DNA of 64,000 bases. Source: Marasmius tenuissimus. Its lineage: Eukaryota > Basidiomycota > Agaricomycetes > Agaricales > Marasmiaceae. A model generated the notes under the pieces. That model made no database searches, was not told the DNA's origin, and worked only from the letters and a program-made list of their open reading frames with translations. Below are positions 33,430-45,609 of the stretch, one piece after another. The stretch covers positions 1,364,001-1,428,000 of the forward strand of contig JAQOTA010000054.1 of the NCBI GenBank assembly GCA_029532415.1. The letters are read 5' to 3'. The translations under genes and the position numbers were made by a program. Every line of letters starts with the position of its first letter. Position 1 is the stretch's first letter.

Positions 33430-35666
33430 ATGTTCATCACCGACCGCCTCACTGTGGGCCAGATCACCTTCATTATTCGTGTGGTTATCCAACTTATCAC
33501 ATATGGTGGTCTGTTTCTTATCACGTACCTGATCCTCGCCACCAGTCCTCGAGCAGCACCTCTAAAACCCACGATGCAGTGAACCGTATCCTCGGAAAAG
33601 CGACGGCGACTCGAACGTCTGTTTTGTGGCTAATCTACTCCTTCCGGAGCGGAGATGGCCACAGACCGATCGGTCTTCTGTTCGCGATCTTGTTGTCTCT
33701 GCTCTTCGGTATCTTTGCGAGTGTCAGCGATATTGGTTTCCTGGGTTTCCATTCTTGCGTTGTAGGGGGGTCGGCAACAACGGACCAGCCCTCCTCAGTC
33801 ACTTCCATGGAGCTTGCAGGAGCCGCCATCAACCGAACGGTAATAAAGGGAGCGGACCTTTCTGAGGTAGTGGCCTATCGGTACGCCAATCTCTATCTCG
33901 TTGCTTAATCCCTGCCGATTGAAACCGACGAAACGACTAACAGGTGCGACGGCGCTGAGATTATCCAACCAAATGCCAACGTTACCCTCAGTTCATGCCT
34001 GTCATGGAGAAACGGCACCCTTGGCGATCCAACCTTCTTCTCTGAGCTGAACATGACCGACTCGGATATCCTTCTTCCTCGTCTGGCTCGCAGGTCGGCG
34101 TACAAACGGAGAGAGTTCATTGAACTCAACTCTTTTTATGTGGGTCCAAACAATCAAAGGATAGAGGAACCTATTATCTCGGAGGGAGTGGTAGTTGCTC
34201 CGCACGCGACGGGACTAAGAGCCATCTTTGGTGCACCCGAGCTTCAGCCACAATCCAGGGTGGTCCTAGAGCAAGTCATGGCTCTCGAGGTTGAAATGGG
34301 ATGTATGACTGCTGGGATATATTCGGAGGAGTCGGAGGACAACGGTGTGGGGACCGATACCTTTGCTACCAATTCTTCGTGGAGGCAGTATAATGGCCCT
34401 GAAGAGTTGTACGATCCACTTTCGAGGACGGTGGATAACTTGAGAGCCTTCTATCTTCCTCTCTTCAACACATCTTCCATCGATTCGACTGGTCTCATGC
34501 GTGGCATTAACAGCTCCAGCACCGCAGTTTCCCGAGCAGCCAGCATTCAGAGCATTCCTTTCACTAGTGTCGGCCTCCCCGCTAACGCCACTGACCGGAG
34601 GAAGGAAATCCTCGGTAATTGCACAGAATCCATTCGTTCAAGATTGAACATTCCTGGACCCAGCGGCGCTGAGGACGATGGCGCCTACAGCTGCAACATA
34701 CTTAGTATCACAGGCTCTGTCGTTGCGGGCGGCGTGCTCTACAACTACCTCTCCCGTATGGCGTGCGCCGCGACTAGTCAACTAAATCTGGTGACGGCGA
34801 CCGTAGAGACAGACAATATGGGGAAGATTGCGGTGTCGTCCTTCGAACGTCATCCAAGCGATCTTCACTACGTTCACGCCTCTCTCTATGATCCTGTATC
34901 ATCTTCCAACAACATTACCTTCTGGTGGTTCTTCGAACCCTTCGAACGATACACCTTAAACCCGAGCCCAACCTCCCCTTCCACACACTACATTGACCAG
35001 CATGATCTCCCGGCAAGTCCCCGAGCTACTGGTGCCGGCTCAGGAGGCTACATCCTGTCTCGCGTTGGGTCTTCAATGCTGGACCTGGACGCTCTCTACG
35101 AAAGCAGTAGGAGCTCTTACATGGGCCTAACCGCCCTCAAAGCCGGTCAAAACCCCATCTCTTTCGATAACGTGACGAAAATGACAACAGAGTGGGGAGG
35201 TCAAGTCGGTGCCTCCATGGTGGTTTCGAGCTTGGCTATGAACGGCTACGCGGCGTTGCACGCACCTGCTTTGACCGTAGAAAGTACAGGTGGCGTCGAT
35301 GCTGTCTGCTACACAGCCCCCTATGCACTTGTGTTCCTTCCCCTTGTGTTGTCCGCGTTGATTATCGTCGGATGGATTGGGATTCTGTTCGCGAAATATT
35401 CTTCCAGCTTCAGATTTGCCAATCAGCTCCAGGGGCTGTATACAGGAATGTCACCGTACTGGGGTGTTGTCTGTCCGAACGAGAGCTCTTGGCAAGTTGT
35501 TTTGGCTTGGGACAACTCTCCATCGGATAAGCCTCATTTAGCTTTTGCGGGCTCCGATCCTTACTCTCGAGGGGCTTGGACGGGGACTGCGATGGAGTTT
35601 ATGAGGTCTGGGGACCATCCGTTGCGTGTTCTTCGGACAGAATCCGAAACGGACTCGAAGGACTGA
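33430..35666 (+). CDS. Orphan multi-domain membrane protein, copy 1 (N-terminal frameshift)
   Basis: Paralogue of the gene at 54560. The ATG at 33430 starts MFITDRLTVGQITFII and a first membrane helix (VVIQLITYGGLFLITYLILA). A second helix is LLFAILLSLLFGIFASVSDIGFLGF. A GT-AG intron (33889-33943; CG|gtacgc ... aacag|GTGCGAC) rebuilds AYRCDGAE. A large, probably extracellular domain of about 430 residues follows, with many N-x-S/T sites and scattered Cys. A last helix (YALVFLPLVLSALIIVGWIG) and a cytosolic tail end at TGA 35666. Compared with copy 2, one base is missing in the A-run at 33564-33567, so the frame from the ATG meets TGA soon after; the downstream frame is otherwise open and conserved. 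Either a pseudogene-making deletion or a sequence error. No known domain. Confidence 0.68.
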
Positions 35667-35915
35667 CAATCGCGGCCACTTGTGTATCTGTATCGTAGTT
35701 ATTCTTCGTCCTAAATATTACTCTTGGAATACTCGGCGAGCCGATTGGGGATTGTACAGTAGAAATGGTGACGCGAGTCTGAGGACTCGTGAATACAGAG
35801 GGAAGAAGAGAACGGCCGTCGGCGGTATTCATGTTGCAGACGCTCGCGCCGGACCGGGCTGGCCGCACGCCCAACTTCCCAACTTCCCCGCTTTCCTCCA
35901 CCACGGTCACCCGCT

Positions 35916-38900
35916 ATGGGGGTTATGCGCACCTCACCATCTCCCTTCATGAATACCGAGGCCATCGATGCGGTGGAAAGATTGAGGGTGTATAAAAACA
36001 AGGTTGTCGGGAATTTGACTGCGAAAACTCAGTTATCGCTGGACTCTGAATTCCTCCAAAGGTACGTCACATACCTATACCCATACCACTGTACAACGCC
36101 GTGTACCAACAGACACCTAGCCTCGTGAAATGCCTCTCAAATTCCTCCATTGAAATCCGTATCGAGGCCGCCCATATTATCGGCTCTATCTCACTCGGTT
36201 CAGACGATGCTGTCGCCAATCTCCTACGTGTCGATGCCCTACAAGCGTTGCTGGACGCACTGAAGGATTCAACCGCACCTACCACAGTGAACCAACCAAA
36301 GGCCTCAAATCTCAAACTAGCGCTTGCTCGTGCCCTCAGGTCACTGACCGCGTCAGCAGCTGACATTGTTGGGCCATCGCTATGGGGTTTACGACCAGAC
36401 ACATCCGACATACGGAGTGAAGCTCAGGCCGCACTGAAGATATTCTTCTCACTCGAATCGTTGGATATAGTGCTTCCACTACTTTCCCAAACTCAGACCA
36501 CTATTGCGGTGCTGGTTGCGGAGTTATTGGCCCAGTCGCTGCGAGTGATGCAGGATCGGATGGTGGTGACTGAATGGGTACCGCCGGAGGATAGGCAGAA
36601 GGAAGTGAGGTCGAAACGCGGCTGGGAGAAGGCTTCGGCTCATGGAGCCAATGCCCCGGCAAGGCAAGGAGGATGGGTCACTCGAAACTTGGTGGTGATG
36701 CTTGGGAACCGTATATATAAGGCGAGTCTCAATTGTGTACCATGCTCGTGTGAACATCGCTAACCTTTCACAGGTGCAAGAAGCAGCACTTCTAGCACTT
36801 GCAGCATTGGTGAAAGATAACACCACGGTTGCTGCAGCACTTGTAGAGAACGAAGTTTTGACATCTGTAATCGACATTCCAGTGAGGTCGAAGATTCCGG
36901 ACGTGCAGCTGGCAGCATGCCTGTGGTGCGTAGCAATAACTCTCAAGATTCCTCTAACTAATTCCGTAGCACAGTGCTACTCACATAGTCCGTGCTTATC
37001 CACAACCACCTGACTCCGCCGCAACTACCGTCATCAGCATTTTGAACCGATTCATCTCCCCGTCCTCGACAACCTCCATAATTCCACCACACCACCAACA
37101 GAAAGCTTGCTACATCCTTTATCATCTTGTGATAGACGACGCAGCACATTGCCGACTCGCATTTGCAAAAGGATGCCTGTTCAAGTTAGCCAGCTTACTA
37201 GCTTCTCTGACCGTCATCCCACCTGAAGAATCTCAGGTTCTATCCAACGTCATCGAGTACGCCAATGTGAACAAAAGCCCCTCGTCCTCTTCGTCAGAGC
37301 TAGTTGACACAGACGAACCGCCGATACTCGCGGCGCTCAGAGAGGCAGCCTTGATTGCGCTCACTTCTCTCGCGCTCCCTGGTCATGATGCTCAGATGGC
37401 TCTGACGGAGATGGACCTGGCAGATGTCTCTTTCCATCCTGCTCTACCGGAGCTCTCCCTTCCTGGAACACCAGAACCAAGTCAGCCGACGAGACAGCAT
37501 AAACAGCTCCTTCCTCTACTCAGGCTGACGCTTCTTTCTCCCCATGTTGGGGTCCGGTATGCTTCGGCAGAGTTGATGCGAGCTTTGACGCGATCGGTAT
37601 CCGTTTTGAGGACGAATGTTATGGATAGTGGCTTGGGTAAACAATTGTCGATCCTCGAAGTGTTTTTGTCATGGCTGACTATCGGATTTCAGGGTGGGTG
37701 ATATTTGAACGTGTTATGGACAAGGAAGAAGATCGCCGGGTGATTGGGTCTGCTCTGAAGGCCGTCTGTAATTGCGTGAGCGAATACAGCCCTCTCCGGC
37801 CAGGATATGTCAAGTTGGGACTGGTTCAAAGGCTCGTGGAGTTTATACGGGGAGTGGAAAGTCGTCGAGCCTCAGACGGGGAGGAAGCGGATACCCCGGT
37901 AATGGATACAAGTCTTCGCTTGCGTGCACTTTGGGCTATCAAGAATTTGGTCTGGAAGTCTGAGGACTATGTCAAGATGGAAGTCATGTCGCAATTGGGG
38001 TGGAAGTCGCTGGCGCAGCTTATGGTCACCGGGAAGTTGGAAGCTAAGGCTCGACATCGGCGAGCTCGTGCAAAACCGAAGGACAGGTCAAGGCGTCAGA
38101 GCGTCGCTGGTGGTGTGGTTGGTATGATGGATATTGATGAAGCGGACGAGAACGCAGGCGGGGCAGAGGACGGATCGAGTGAAGATACAGAGACCGAAGA
38201 CGCTGACCATCGAGGAGTAGAGGAGGATACCTCCCCCGTGCAGGAGCAGGCTATCAATATTGTCAGAAATCTCACTGAGAATGAGAACGGGATCGACATG
38301 GTATTCGAGCAGTTTGGGTGTATCGATCTTACCGGAATTCCTCTTGGGTCATCGAAAAAGGACTTTTCCGTTCCGGAATCAGCATTCCCTTCGCTGTCGG
38401 CCACGATCCCCTCAAACCCTATGTCGTCCTCTCCACATCCCATCATCACGGTTATGACTGCACTTCTCTCTACACCTCCCAACGCTCTACTCGACGTCAC
38501 CTTGCAGGCAACCTACGCGATCGCAAACTTAGCAAATGGATCTTCGACACAACAGGCGATGATTTTGGACCACCCTCCCTTGCTCAGAGCAATCGGGACT
38601 GTGATAGCCGAGTTTCCCAGAGGTTTTGAAGGCGGAGACGCCCGAAAGCCTGCGATAGGGACCATATTAACTCTCGCAAAAGGTTGCGCAGGAGTTGTCA
38701 CTATCAGCTCTCCAGGCGACACTGGAACCATCATCACAAGTCTGCGATGTCGACAGATAATGGTAGACGTTGGGGTCGTGGGGACGCTGAAACGAATATG
38801 CGAAAGCCAGGGAGGAATTGTCGGGGTTGGGATTGGACATCACCATCATCCTCACCATCTTCCGAGTGGAGGAGCGAGAGGAAGTTTGGTACATACGCAT

Positions 38901-39089
38901 TCCTATTCATATTCACATTCGCATTCGCATGGACATCCTTCTTCGGTTACTTCGAGTGCTGTGGCGACTTCGCCAGCCACGCCGGTACATCTACACTCGT
39001 TTTCTCATCCAGTGGACACGGATAAGGTGGTAGTGGATCTTGCGAGAGAGACTTTGGATTGGCTGGACCATGGGGATATGCCAGGGTAA
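35916..39089 (+). CDS. Armadillo-repeat protein, ARMC8/Gid5 (Vid28) homologue of the GID/CTLH ubiquitin ligase
   Basis: The ATG at 35916 (MGVMRTSPSPFMNTEAIDAVERL) opens an all-helical protein of successive armadillo repeats. Examples: LVKCLSNSSIEIRIEAAHIIGSI, EAALLALAALVKDN, LREAALIALTSLALPG, LRLRALWAIKNLVWKSEDY, VQEQAINIVRNLTENENGID and LLDVTLQATYAIANLANG. The order and the C-terminal QEQALNLxRNL-like and AIANxxNG repeats match ARMC8/Gid5, the scaffold that binds substrate receptors in the GID/CTLH E3 ligase (yeast: glucose-induced destruction of gluconeogenic enzymes). The first intron resolves as CAAAG|gtacgt ... cctag|CCTC. Two low-complexity inserts are seen: an acidic one (38120-38230) and a His-rich one (38833-38955). 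It ends LDWLDHGDMPG. Some exon borders are inferred. Confidence 0.82.
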
Positions 39090-39423
39090 TTTGGATTTGT
39101 ACAATGTATCGTGGTAATCTGTATATCGTATACCATACCTGATGGAAGAAGATAGTCGTGCATTGGATGGGGCAGAAGACAAGAACCTCGATGATGAGGA
39201 CCGTCCATATGTACAGGTTGCGTACAGACAGGAGAATCGAACCTCGCTTGTGGAAGTTGGGCCTCAATCCGGTAATTAGCACATGCCACGATTGGGTTAT
39301 AGTTTCTCGATGAAGGGGAGAACTTGCTGATAGAAATTAGCTTGTAGACTAGAGCAAAATCAGCTAGGTAGGTAAGCTAGATAATAGTGGGGACGTTCTC
39401 GAATACTATCTTTTGCCCGAACC
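39090..39423. other. Convergent 3' region (0.33 kb)
   Basis: Between the stops of the ARMC8 gene and the tandem-module membrane protein. A B-box-like sequence near 39231-39245 was examined as a tRNA and rejected. Nothing else recognised. Confidence 0.5.
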
Positions 39424-40582
39424 CTAATCATACTTCGACTTCAAGTGTCCATAATGCGGTTCCCTCATCTGGATGCTACACCTCCGCTCGCAAAAGAGGT
39501 CAGAAAGAACGCGATCCAACTGAGGTTCGTAGACAACCTCCCAATCAGTGACCATGAGTAACCAAGTCCCAAGTGTCCCGTACACGAGGAAGAGCATCGA
39601 CGACATCGTGATGATTGACACGGCGGGGGGCATCAGGATACACCATAGTACGTCTTTTTCACGACCTGAGTCGCGATTTGCAATCATCACCGCTAACGTG
39701 AAAGCTAGTATCAGTGGGCTGCTCACAAAAGTATTGACTGATGAGAGGTGTACTGACCCCATAATGCGATAGATGCGTTGATCATAACGAAGTAAGGCTC
39801 CATCCTTGTTGTGCACCCGAGGCCATACAAATGCCCTAGAACGAAGCAGAGCTCCATTATGAGAACCCAAGGATAATCGTTGACCGGCGCGAGGGGTTGG
39901 ATGTAGTGAAGATGTATCATGACTATGAGAACACTGAAGCAAAGCAGAGCAACTGCTCTCCAAAAGGCATCTCGCCATGAAGTAATGGCAGGTTTGAGCC
40001 AGAGGACGCCGGGCTCGCTCAGTCGATCTTCCAGCCGAGTCCAGATATCGTCGACACGGATGACCTCCCAATCAGTGAGCGGAAGAAACCAAAGCCCGAG
40101 TGTCCCGTGAACTAAGAACAGGAGAGACGACATTGTGGTGAAGGACACGACGGGGGGCATCAGGATACACCATGGTACGTTGGTTTCACGACCTGCCTCG
40201 CGATTTACAATCATCATCGCTAATGTGAAGACTAGTATCAGCAAGCTGCCCACAAAAGCATCAATGGACGAGAGGTGTACTGACCCCATAATGCGATGGA
40301 TGCGTTGATCATAACGAAGTAAGGCTCCATCCTTGTTGTGCACCCGAGGCCATACAAATGCCCTAGAACGAAGGAGAGCTCCATTATGAGAACCCAAGGA
40401 TAATCGTTGACCGGCGCGAGGGGCTGAATGTAGTGAAGATGTATCGCAGCGATGGGAGCACTGAAGCAAAGCAGAGCGAGGGTTCTCAAGCAGGCCTCCC
40501 GGATTGAATCGATACCGAACTTGATGAATAGGATATCTGGCGGGCCGCAGTGGCACGTTTGGGGGGGCGACTTGATCGACAT
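39424..40582 (-). CDS. Membrane protein made of two tandem copies of one ~175-residue module
   Basis: The ATG at 40582 (MSIKSPPQTCHCGPPDILF). Exons 40582-40281, 40245-39754 and 39718-39424 sum to 1089 bp (362 residues) with the frame intact. Each module reads: hydrophobic helix, HLHYIQPLAPVNDYPWVLIM, then EL(S/C)FVLGHLYGLG, CTTRMEPYFVMINASIALWG, an intron, then a helix (LLIL.FTLA.MI.NR), then CILMPP.VS..TMSS.LFLV.GTLG and TDWEV. That gives about four membrane helices per module. The second module follows the first without a stop or new ATG, so this is one gene with an internal duplication. The two introns are only 35 nt by the frame-preserving splice. A TATA-like box lies 47 bp upstream. I recognise no named family. 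Confidence 0.68.
39537..39950 (-). repeat. Second unit of a tandem intragenic duplication
   Basis: It aligns without gaps to 40064-40477 at an offset of 527 bp. Identity is uneven: 39743-39896 differs at only two bases of 154, while the rest is clearly more diverged. It covers coding sequence and the 35-nt intron of the membrane-protein gene. Confidence 0.9.
40064..40477 (-). repeat. First unit of a tandem intragenic duplication
   Basis: Partner of 39537-39950 (period 527 bp). It lies in the first half of the same gene, in the same orientation, and includes the homologous 35-nt intron (40246-40280). Confidence 0.9.
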
Positions 40583-40628
40583 ACTTGGTTCCAGTATGCG
40601 GTCGAGAATGGGGAGGATTCATAGAAGC

Positions 40629-40635
40629 CTTTATA
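40629..40635 (-). promoter_or_regulatory. TATA-like box of the tandem-module gene
   Basis: TATAAAG on the minus strand, 47-53 bp upstream of the ATG at 40582. Assignment is by sequence and spacing only. Confidence 0.4.
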
Positions 40636-41243
40636 ATAATCGTGTTTAAATACTTGCAATTCGAGATGAATCAGGGGAAGGGGCTGATGGCAGTGAGGCG
40701 TCTAAGAAAATCAGAGAGAGTCCCGGAACCCAGGAGTCCGAGCCGTCCGGGCGTCCGACTCATCCGAGTCATGTCACGTGAATATCTAAGCGCCCATTAA
40801 CGCCCAACATGAATCTTCCCTTCTCGGGCCTTTTCCTCGTTGTTTCACAAGCAACCAGCGAGAAGATAACTGTGAAACACCAAGAGATAAAATCAGACCA
40901 TGTTTAGGCCTATAGGTCTGTATAAGCGAGCTGCGAGTATCTGAGAATAAGCGAATTCAACGTGGATTGCATGTTCTGGATTCTGGAATGAGAACATCTG
41001 ACGTTGTATGTATGCATAGATTTCAAGTGGACTATCAGTGTTCAAAACTACTCAGTTACTAAACGCGTTGCGAATCCGATGGAAGAAGGACCTCGAACGA
41101 CGCGTCGTGCCGTCGTGGGAAGACAACCTGATATAGGCAGATATCACGTGTATACCACACAAGTAACTTGAACTTCGACCTTTTCCAATCCCACTTGGTT
41201 TTCCCCTGTAACACTTAAGTTGGGATCCTCACTGAGCTCATTA

Positions 41244-41460
41244 CACTAGGAAAATAATACCACGTTGGATGCATTTTCGAAACTCGAAAATAGAATCAAC
41301 AGCCTAAATATTTGATTTTGCGGATATTCAGGCAAAATTCAAAATTTGCAATTGATTACGCCAACTTTTCACTGTGTTTTTGCTATAGCAAGTATTTAGA
41401 ATGTTTTTTGCATTTTTGGGTTGGGCAAAAGGCATATAACGTGGTAATTTTTTCCTAGTG
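41244..41460. mobile_element. CACTA MITE, 217 bp, TSD TTA
   Basis: The termini are CACTAGGAAAA... and ...TTTTTTCCTAGTG. The inverted repeat covers about 28 bp (CACTAGGAAAA-T-ACCACGTT..ATGC against its complement). Both sides carry the 3-bp duplication TTA (41241-41243 and 41461-41463). The inside is AT-rich and non-coding. CACTA ends with a 3-bp duplication are the CACTA/CMC signature. It is not the same family as the element at 14530, because sequence beyond CACT differs. Confidence 0.85.
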
Positions 41461-41917
41461 TTAGCATTGATGTTTTCAATATCGAAGAGTATCAATTACT
41501 GTTCCCTTGGGATAGTGAGAACTAGATGCATCCGCGGCCAACCTTCTGCCAGCCAGCATGGGAATCTAGTTCTGGACCTGATGAGGGAATACAATCATTT
41601 CCCAATGGAATTTTATCACGAATGTACTATAAGGACTAGCAGGAACACCTTCAAGTACTTCCCGTGGCCTGGCTCGGACTTTCGGGAATTTGACTCGGAA
41701 GCTCGGATGACCCGGACACCCAGGTGACTCGTAATCCTGGTTTCCCGAACGCTCTCGAAAATCAACTTTATCGGAGCGCCGAAACCTGGGCGGGTATTCA
41801 AATTGACACGCGAGTAGACCTGCCCTCAAGTTGTCACGTGACGCCGCGGACCGGTGTCGGGCTTTGCTTGTTTGAATGTTTACTCGACCTCGCGAACATC
41901 AACGACTGGCATCCACT

Positions 41918-44900
41918 ATGCGTCGACGAGGAAACAAGTCAACCAAGGTAGCTTCATATCACAAGCATGTCTTAAACCTTTGCTTACCTCTCAATAGGTG
42001 CCAAATGTCAAGCTTCGACCGGCCCAATTATCTCACAAGGCACGCGATCTTCAAGCCGAAGACGTTTGGGCGCAAGATAGCCAACTTCCAAGTGACGATA
42101 CCGCCATTATCGACACTTGTCCGAGACCATTCTCCGGAATAGTCCTATGCGCTACTGGAGTGCTAGACAAGGTGTGTTGCGATGCATTGCAATTTCGACG
42201 AATCTTGACTTCTCGCCCAGCCAGGGCTATTTCGTCAAGCAGTAGAACTAGGAGCAACCACATGCAACGCTTTCACAGACCGGGTTACTCATCTTGTTGC
42301 GAAGGATCATGGTGGGGCGAAATACCTGGTGAGCACGGTCTGTCGATATATGTTGAGCTTCTCACAGAACACATTCCCTAGTGCGCTCTGGAACGCAAAA
42401 TCCCAATACTTTCACCCGAGTGGATCACAGAAAACTACAAGGTGTGGCTTAGAGGAGATGATGTGGATATTGAGGAGGTGTGTTTTCATATTTCTACCTG
42501 CCGACGCGTAACTTCAACTACAATTCACAGAGTCTCACGAAATACAAACTTCCCGTGTTCTCCAACGTCATCTTGTGTCTTTCCGGAGTAGACGACATAA
42601 AACGGCGCACGCAGATCAACAAGTATGTGACCAGATGCGGCGGAGTTTTCGTCAAGAATCTGGAACGTCCTGTCCGTGTTACCCACCTTCTATGTTCTGG
42701 GGAGCAGGAGACGGACAAGATGCACTACGCCGAGAAGTTCAACAAAAAAGGAGAGGCAGATATAAAGTTAGTCTGGGAAGAATGGTTCTGGGATTCATTG
42801 GAGTATGGCGGAAGATTCGATGAAGACAAGTATCAAGTTCGACAACCGAGACCAGAACGTCGTCAGCTGCATGTAGAACGTAGGTTTTCTCGATTCATAC
42901 TCGTTTCAGTGATTGATTCAAACACCCTCCAGCTGTACCTGCCACGGCCTCACTCCCATCTTCCGAAGTTTTGGACACCTCCGAGTCGACACCTCGACAA
43001 CGAGCGAACCCGAAAGATGACGACGAGGAGCCTGCCTCTATACAACGTGTGCCAGCCGTTCAGCTTCAACTATGGGCGAGTCTTCTCAAATCTCGAGGAT
43101 TCGAGATCGACACAGAACAAGGCCGCCTCATGCGAAGTCCAACCAAGTCTCAGTCACGAGCCAGACGTCAAGAAGACGAGAGCGACGAAGAGGATATTGG
43201 TGCGAAGGCTGGAGCGTCAAAGTCGTTCATCGGTTCTGCTGGATTCAGACGCGCGAATTCTTTCGCGACTTCGTCCAGCAAGCCTCTGAGGCGCATCTTA
43301 TCGTCACGCAAAGCTACACCCGTGCCTGAAGCTGACGAAGGCCTCAACCTGGGTTTGCATATGGATGTAGATACACCAGGAGCAGGACCCTCACGCCTTA
43401 GATCTGCCGGACCGTCTTCATTGGCGAACGTCGTGAATGTGGAGGACACCGAAATGAACGCCCCTGTTGATGCTCAGCCGTTGCAACCTCCCAAAAAGGT
43501 CGTCCCCAAAAGTTCGACCTCTGTCTTTGGTGGTCGACAGTTTTTACTGCTGGGTGAAGCAGATAGTCATGGGGTTCGGGCGGCAATCAGGAGCAACGGC
43601 GGGTCGTTTGTGGATGGCAGAGACGTATGGAACGAACAGTATGAGGTTCAGGTGGATTTTGTCATTGTTCGGCTAGCAAGGTGAGTATCTTCCCTTCGTT
43701 CACATGATCATGAACTCTTAACCTTCGATGAGTAGTGGATCGTCGATATATGGCAATCTCCCTTCGTCTGCGTCGCCTGCGTACCGTGAAAAGTTCCGAA
43801 CAGAGTGCTGGCTGGAACAGTGTCTGTTCGAGGAACGCATATGCGAGCCGGATCAACATGTCACCTTTACACCTCTGGATATCCTTGTCCAGTAGATGGT
43901 AGGACTTGGCATTCTTACTCTGTTCTCCCTGTCGCTTACTGGGTTGATTTGTACAGGCGCGAAGAGTGTCTTTGTCAACTTCTCGGGCCTTGAAGAATCA
44001 GAGAAACATTTCACGACTCGATTGGTGAAGACGTTAGGTACGTCGCTCGGACATCCTCAGCGTGTGGTATTCTGACTAGCCCCTCAGGTTTAAACTTCCT
44101 GTCGACATTCACTAGACGTGCAACACACCTGCTTTGTCCTTCCGCCGAGGGCCTCAAGTACGAGAAAGCCAAGGAATGGGGTATTCCCGTTGTAGGCATG
44201 AGCTGGATGGAGAGCCTCAAGGAGACTGGACGGGTACCTGACGTTGACGAGCACCTAGTGCCGGGCCAGGATATCAACAAGAACAGAGCCGGAAATACGA
44301 AGACCGTCTCGGTCGTGGTGGATGGGCAAAGGTTGGCCACGAAGGATCCGAAGGGGAAAGGGAAAGCTCTCGAAGTCGATCCTCGGATGGCTGATATCAC
44401 CAACAGTGAGTCTTATTACCGCGTTTTTCACTCCTTGAATTGACTTAGTTGCATCAAGGTCAATCCCAGACTCAAGATGATTCACAAGCGTTTGAGTTCA
44501 AACCACAAGTTACAAGCACTCAGAAAGATCCTCCAGTGGACGATATACCTCCCATGCCCTCGTTGTCCAATTTACACCTGTACTCGCCTGCTGGATCGTT
44601 CGGAAAACCCAATGGTCTTCTGGGCAATCCTGTCGCCGAACACTCTCCTCAGCTGAACGACTGCATCTCACCGGCTGCTACCCAACCCCACGACACCCCA
44701 AGTCCCGAGCCAGATTCCATCCCGCCTCCCTTTCTCGGTAAAGGCAAAGGAAAGGAGAAAGCGTTCGGCCCGGCCCACTCAGAACCTGTTATTGGCTCAA
44801 GTCCCATCACGGCTAGGTCACTGGCACGAAGACCTACAACCGAAGCCGACCTAAGCGGGATGGGTGTGGACATGAATTCGCTCTCTGTGCCGTCTTCGAG

Positions 44901-45609
44901 GACACCTTCGCCGGTTAAGATGACGTCTGCGCCTCGCGATACGTTGAGGAGGAAAGGATCGAATGGGAATATGAAGGGTCGAGGGAGGACGGGATTTTCG
45001 AGGAAGAAATCTGGTTCGATGTCGCCGAGTAAAGGCGGACATTACGTGCATAATCAGCGACCGATGGAGATTGATGAGGAGAGGGCGAAGGCTTTGCAGG
45101 AGAGTGTCACGAATTTGTTGAACGATACTGGTGGTGGTGGGTTGCTCGGTAAGAGACGGTCTGAGGAGAGTGAAGGAGGAAGTGGTGAGGTTGGGGGGTA
45201 TGCAGGTAATGAGCGGGTTGGGAAGAGGCCAAGGCCGACTCGTCCGAAGGTATGTGATTTCTTCTTGGACCAAGGACACCTCGCCAAAGTTTAATCACAG
45301 CCTCGTACGCGAAATCAGCAGGCTCAAACGGCGGTGGCTTATCAACCTGTGCAAGATGCCCAGCTTGACCTCGAATTCGGTGGTAACGCTGTTGAGTTGG
45401 AGGAGCAGGTTCAGGCTTCAGAGGAGAGCATGCGGGTCACATATGAAGACCCTGCTCAGAGGGACGAGAAGAGGAAGCTCATGCGACTCTTTGAGGGCGG
45501 AGACGACGATTCCGAGTTTGAGATTATCAGTGTTACAAAGGCCCCCGAGAGGTCTAGTACTTCAGCTGCTCCTCGGCGGAATGGCCGGAAAAGTATCAGG
45601 GCGAAGTGA
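41918..45609 (+). CDS. BRCT-repeat replication/checkpoint protein, Dpb11/Rad4(Cut5)/TopBP1 homologue
   Basis: The ATG at 41918 (MRRRGNKSTK|VPNVKLRPAQ). Four BRCT domains are visible. BRCT1 runs over about 42123-42440 (FSGIVLCATGV, FTDRVTHLVAKDHGGAKY, ILSPEWITENYKVW). BRCT2 runs over about 42536-42830 (VFSNVILCLSGVDD, QINKYVTRCGGVFVKNL, DIKLVWEEWFWDSLEYG). BRCT3 runs over about 43520-43880 (VFGGRQFLLLGEADSHGVRAAIRSNGGSF, CWLEQCLFEERI). BRCT4 runs over about 43960-44260 (VFVNFSGLEESE, ATHLLCPSAEGLKYEKAKEWGIPVVGMSWMESL). The long disordered tail (44450-45609) has many S/T-P sites and an SRKK/KR-rich patch, and ends GRKSIRAK. Two BRCT pairs separated by a linker, plus the tail, match Dpb11/Rad4, which links Sld2/Sld3 phosphorylation to replication start and activates Mec1/ATR. 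Introns fit throughout. Confidence 0.9.

Larger units (their letters stand above)
40583..41917. other. Divergent intergenic region (1.3 kb) with a MITE
   Basis: It contains the promoters of the tandem-module gene (minus) and the Dpb11-like gene (plus). It becomes AT-rich at 41240-41460 because of the inserted MITE. No other coding sequence seen. Confidence 0.55.

Noticed and set aside
33520..33570. A 32-nt intron to explain the frame change in copy 1
   Set aside because: A GT...AG pair of the right length class exists, but it would remove residues conserved with copy 2 and is very short; a one-base deletion explains the data better.
39225..39300. Possible tRNA on the minus strand (B-box-like GGTTCGATTC)
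   Set aside because: The T-stem does not pair well and no acceptor stem or D-arm can be formed around it.
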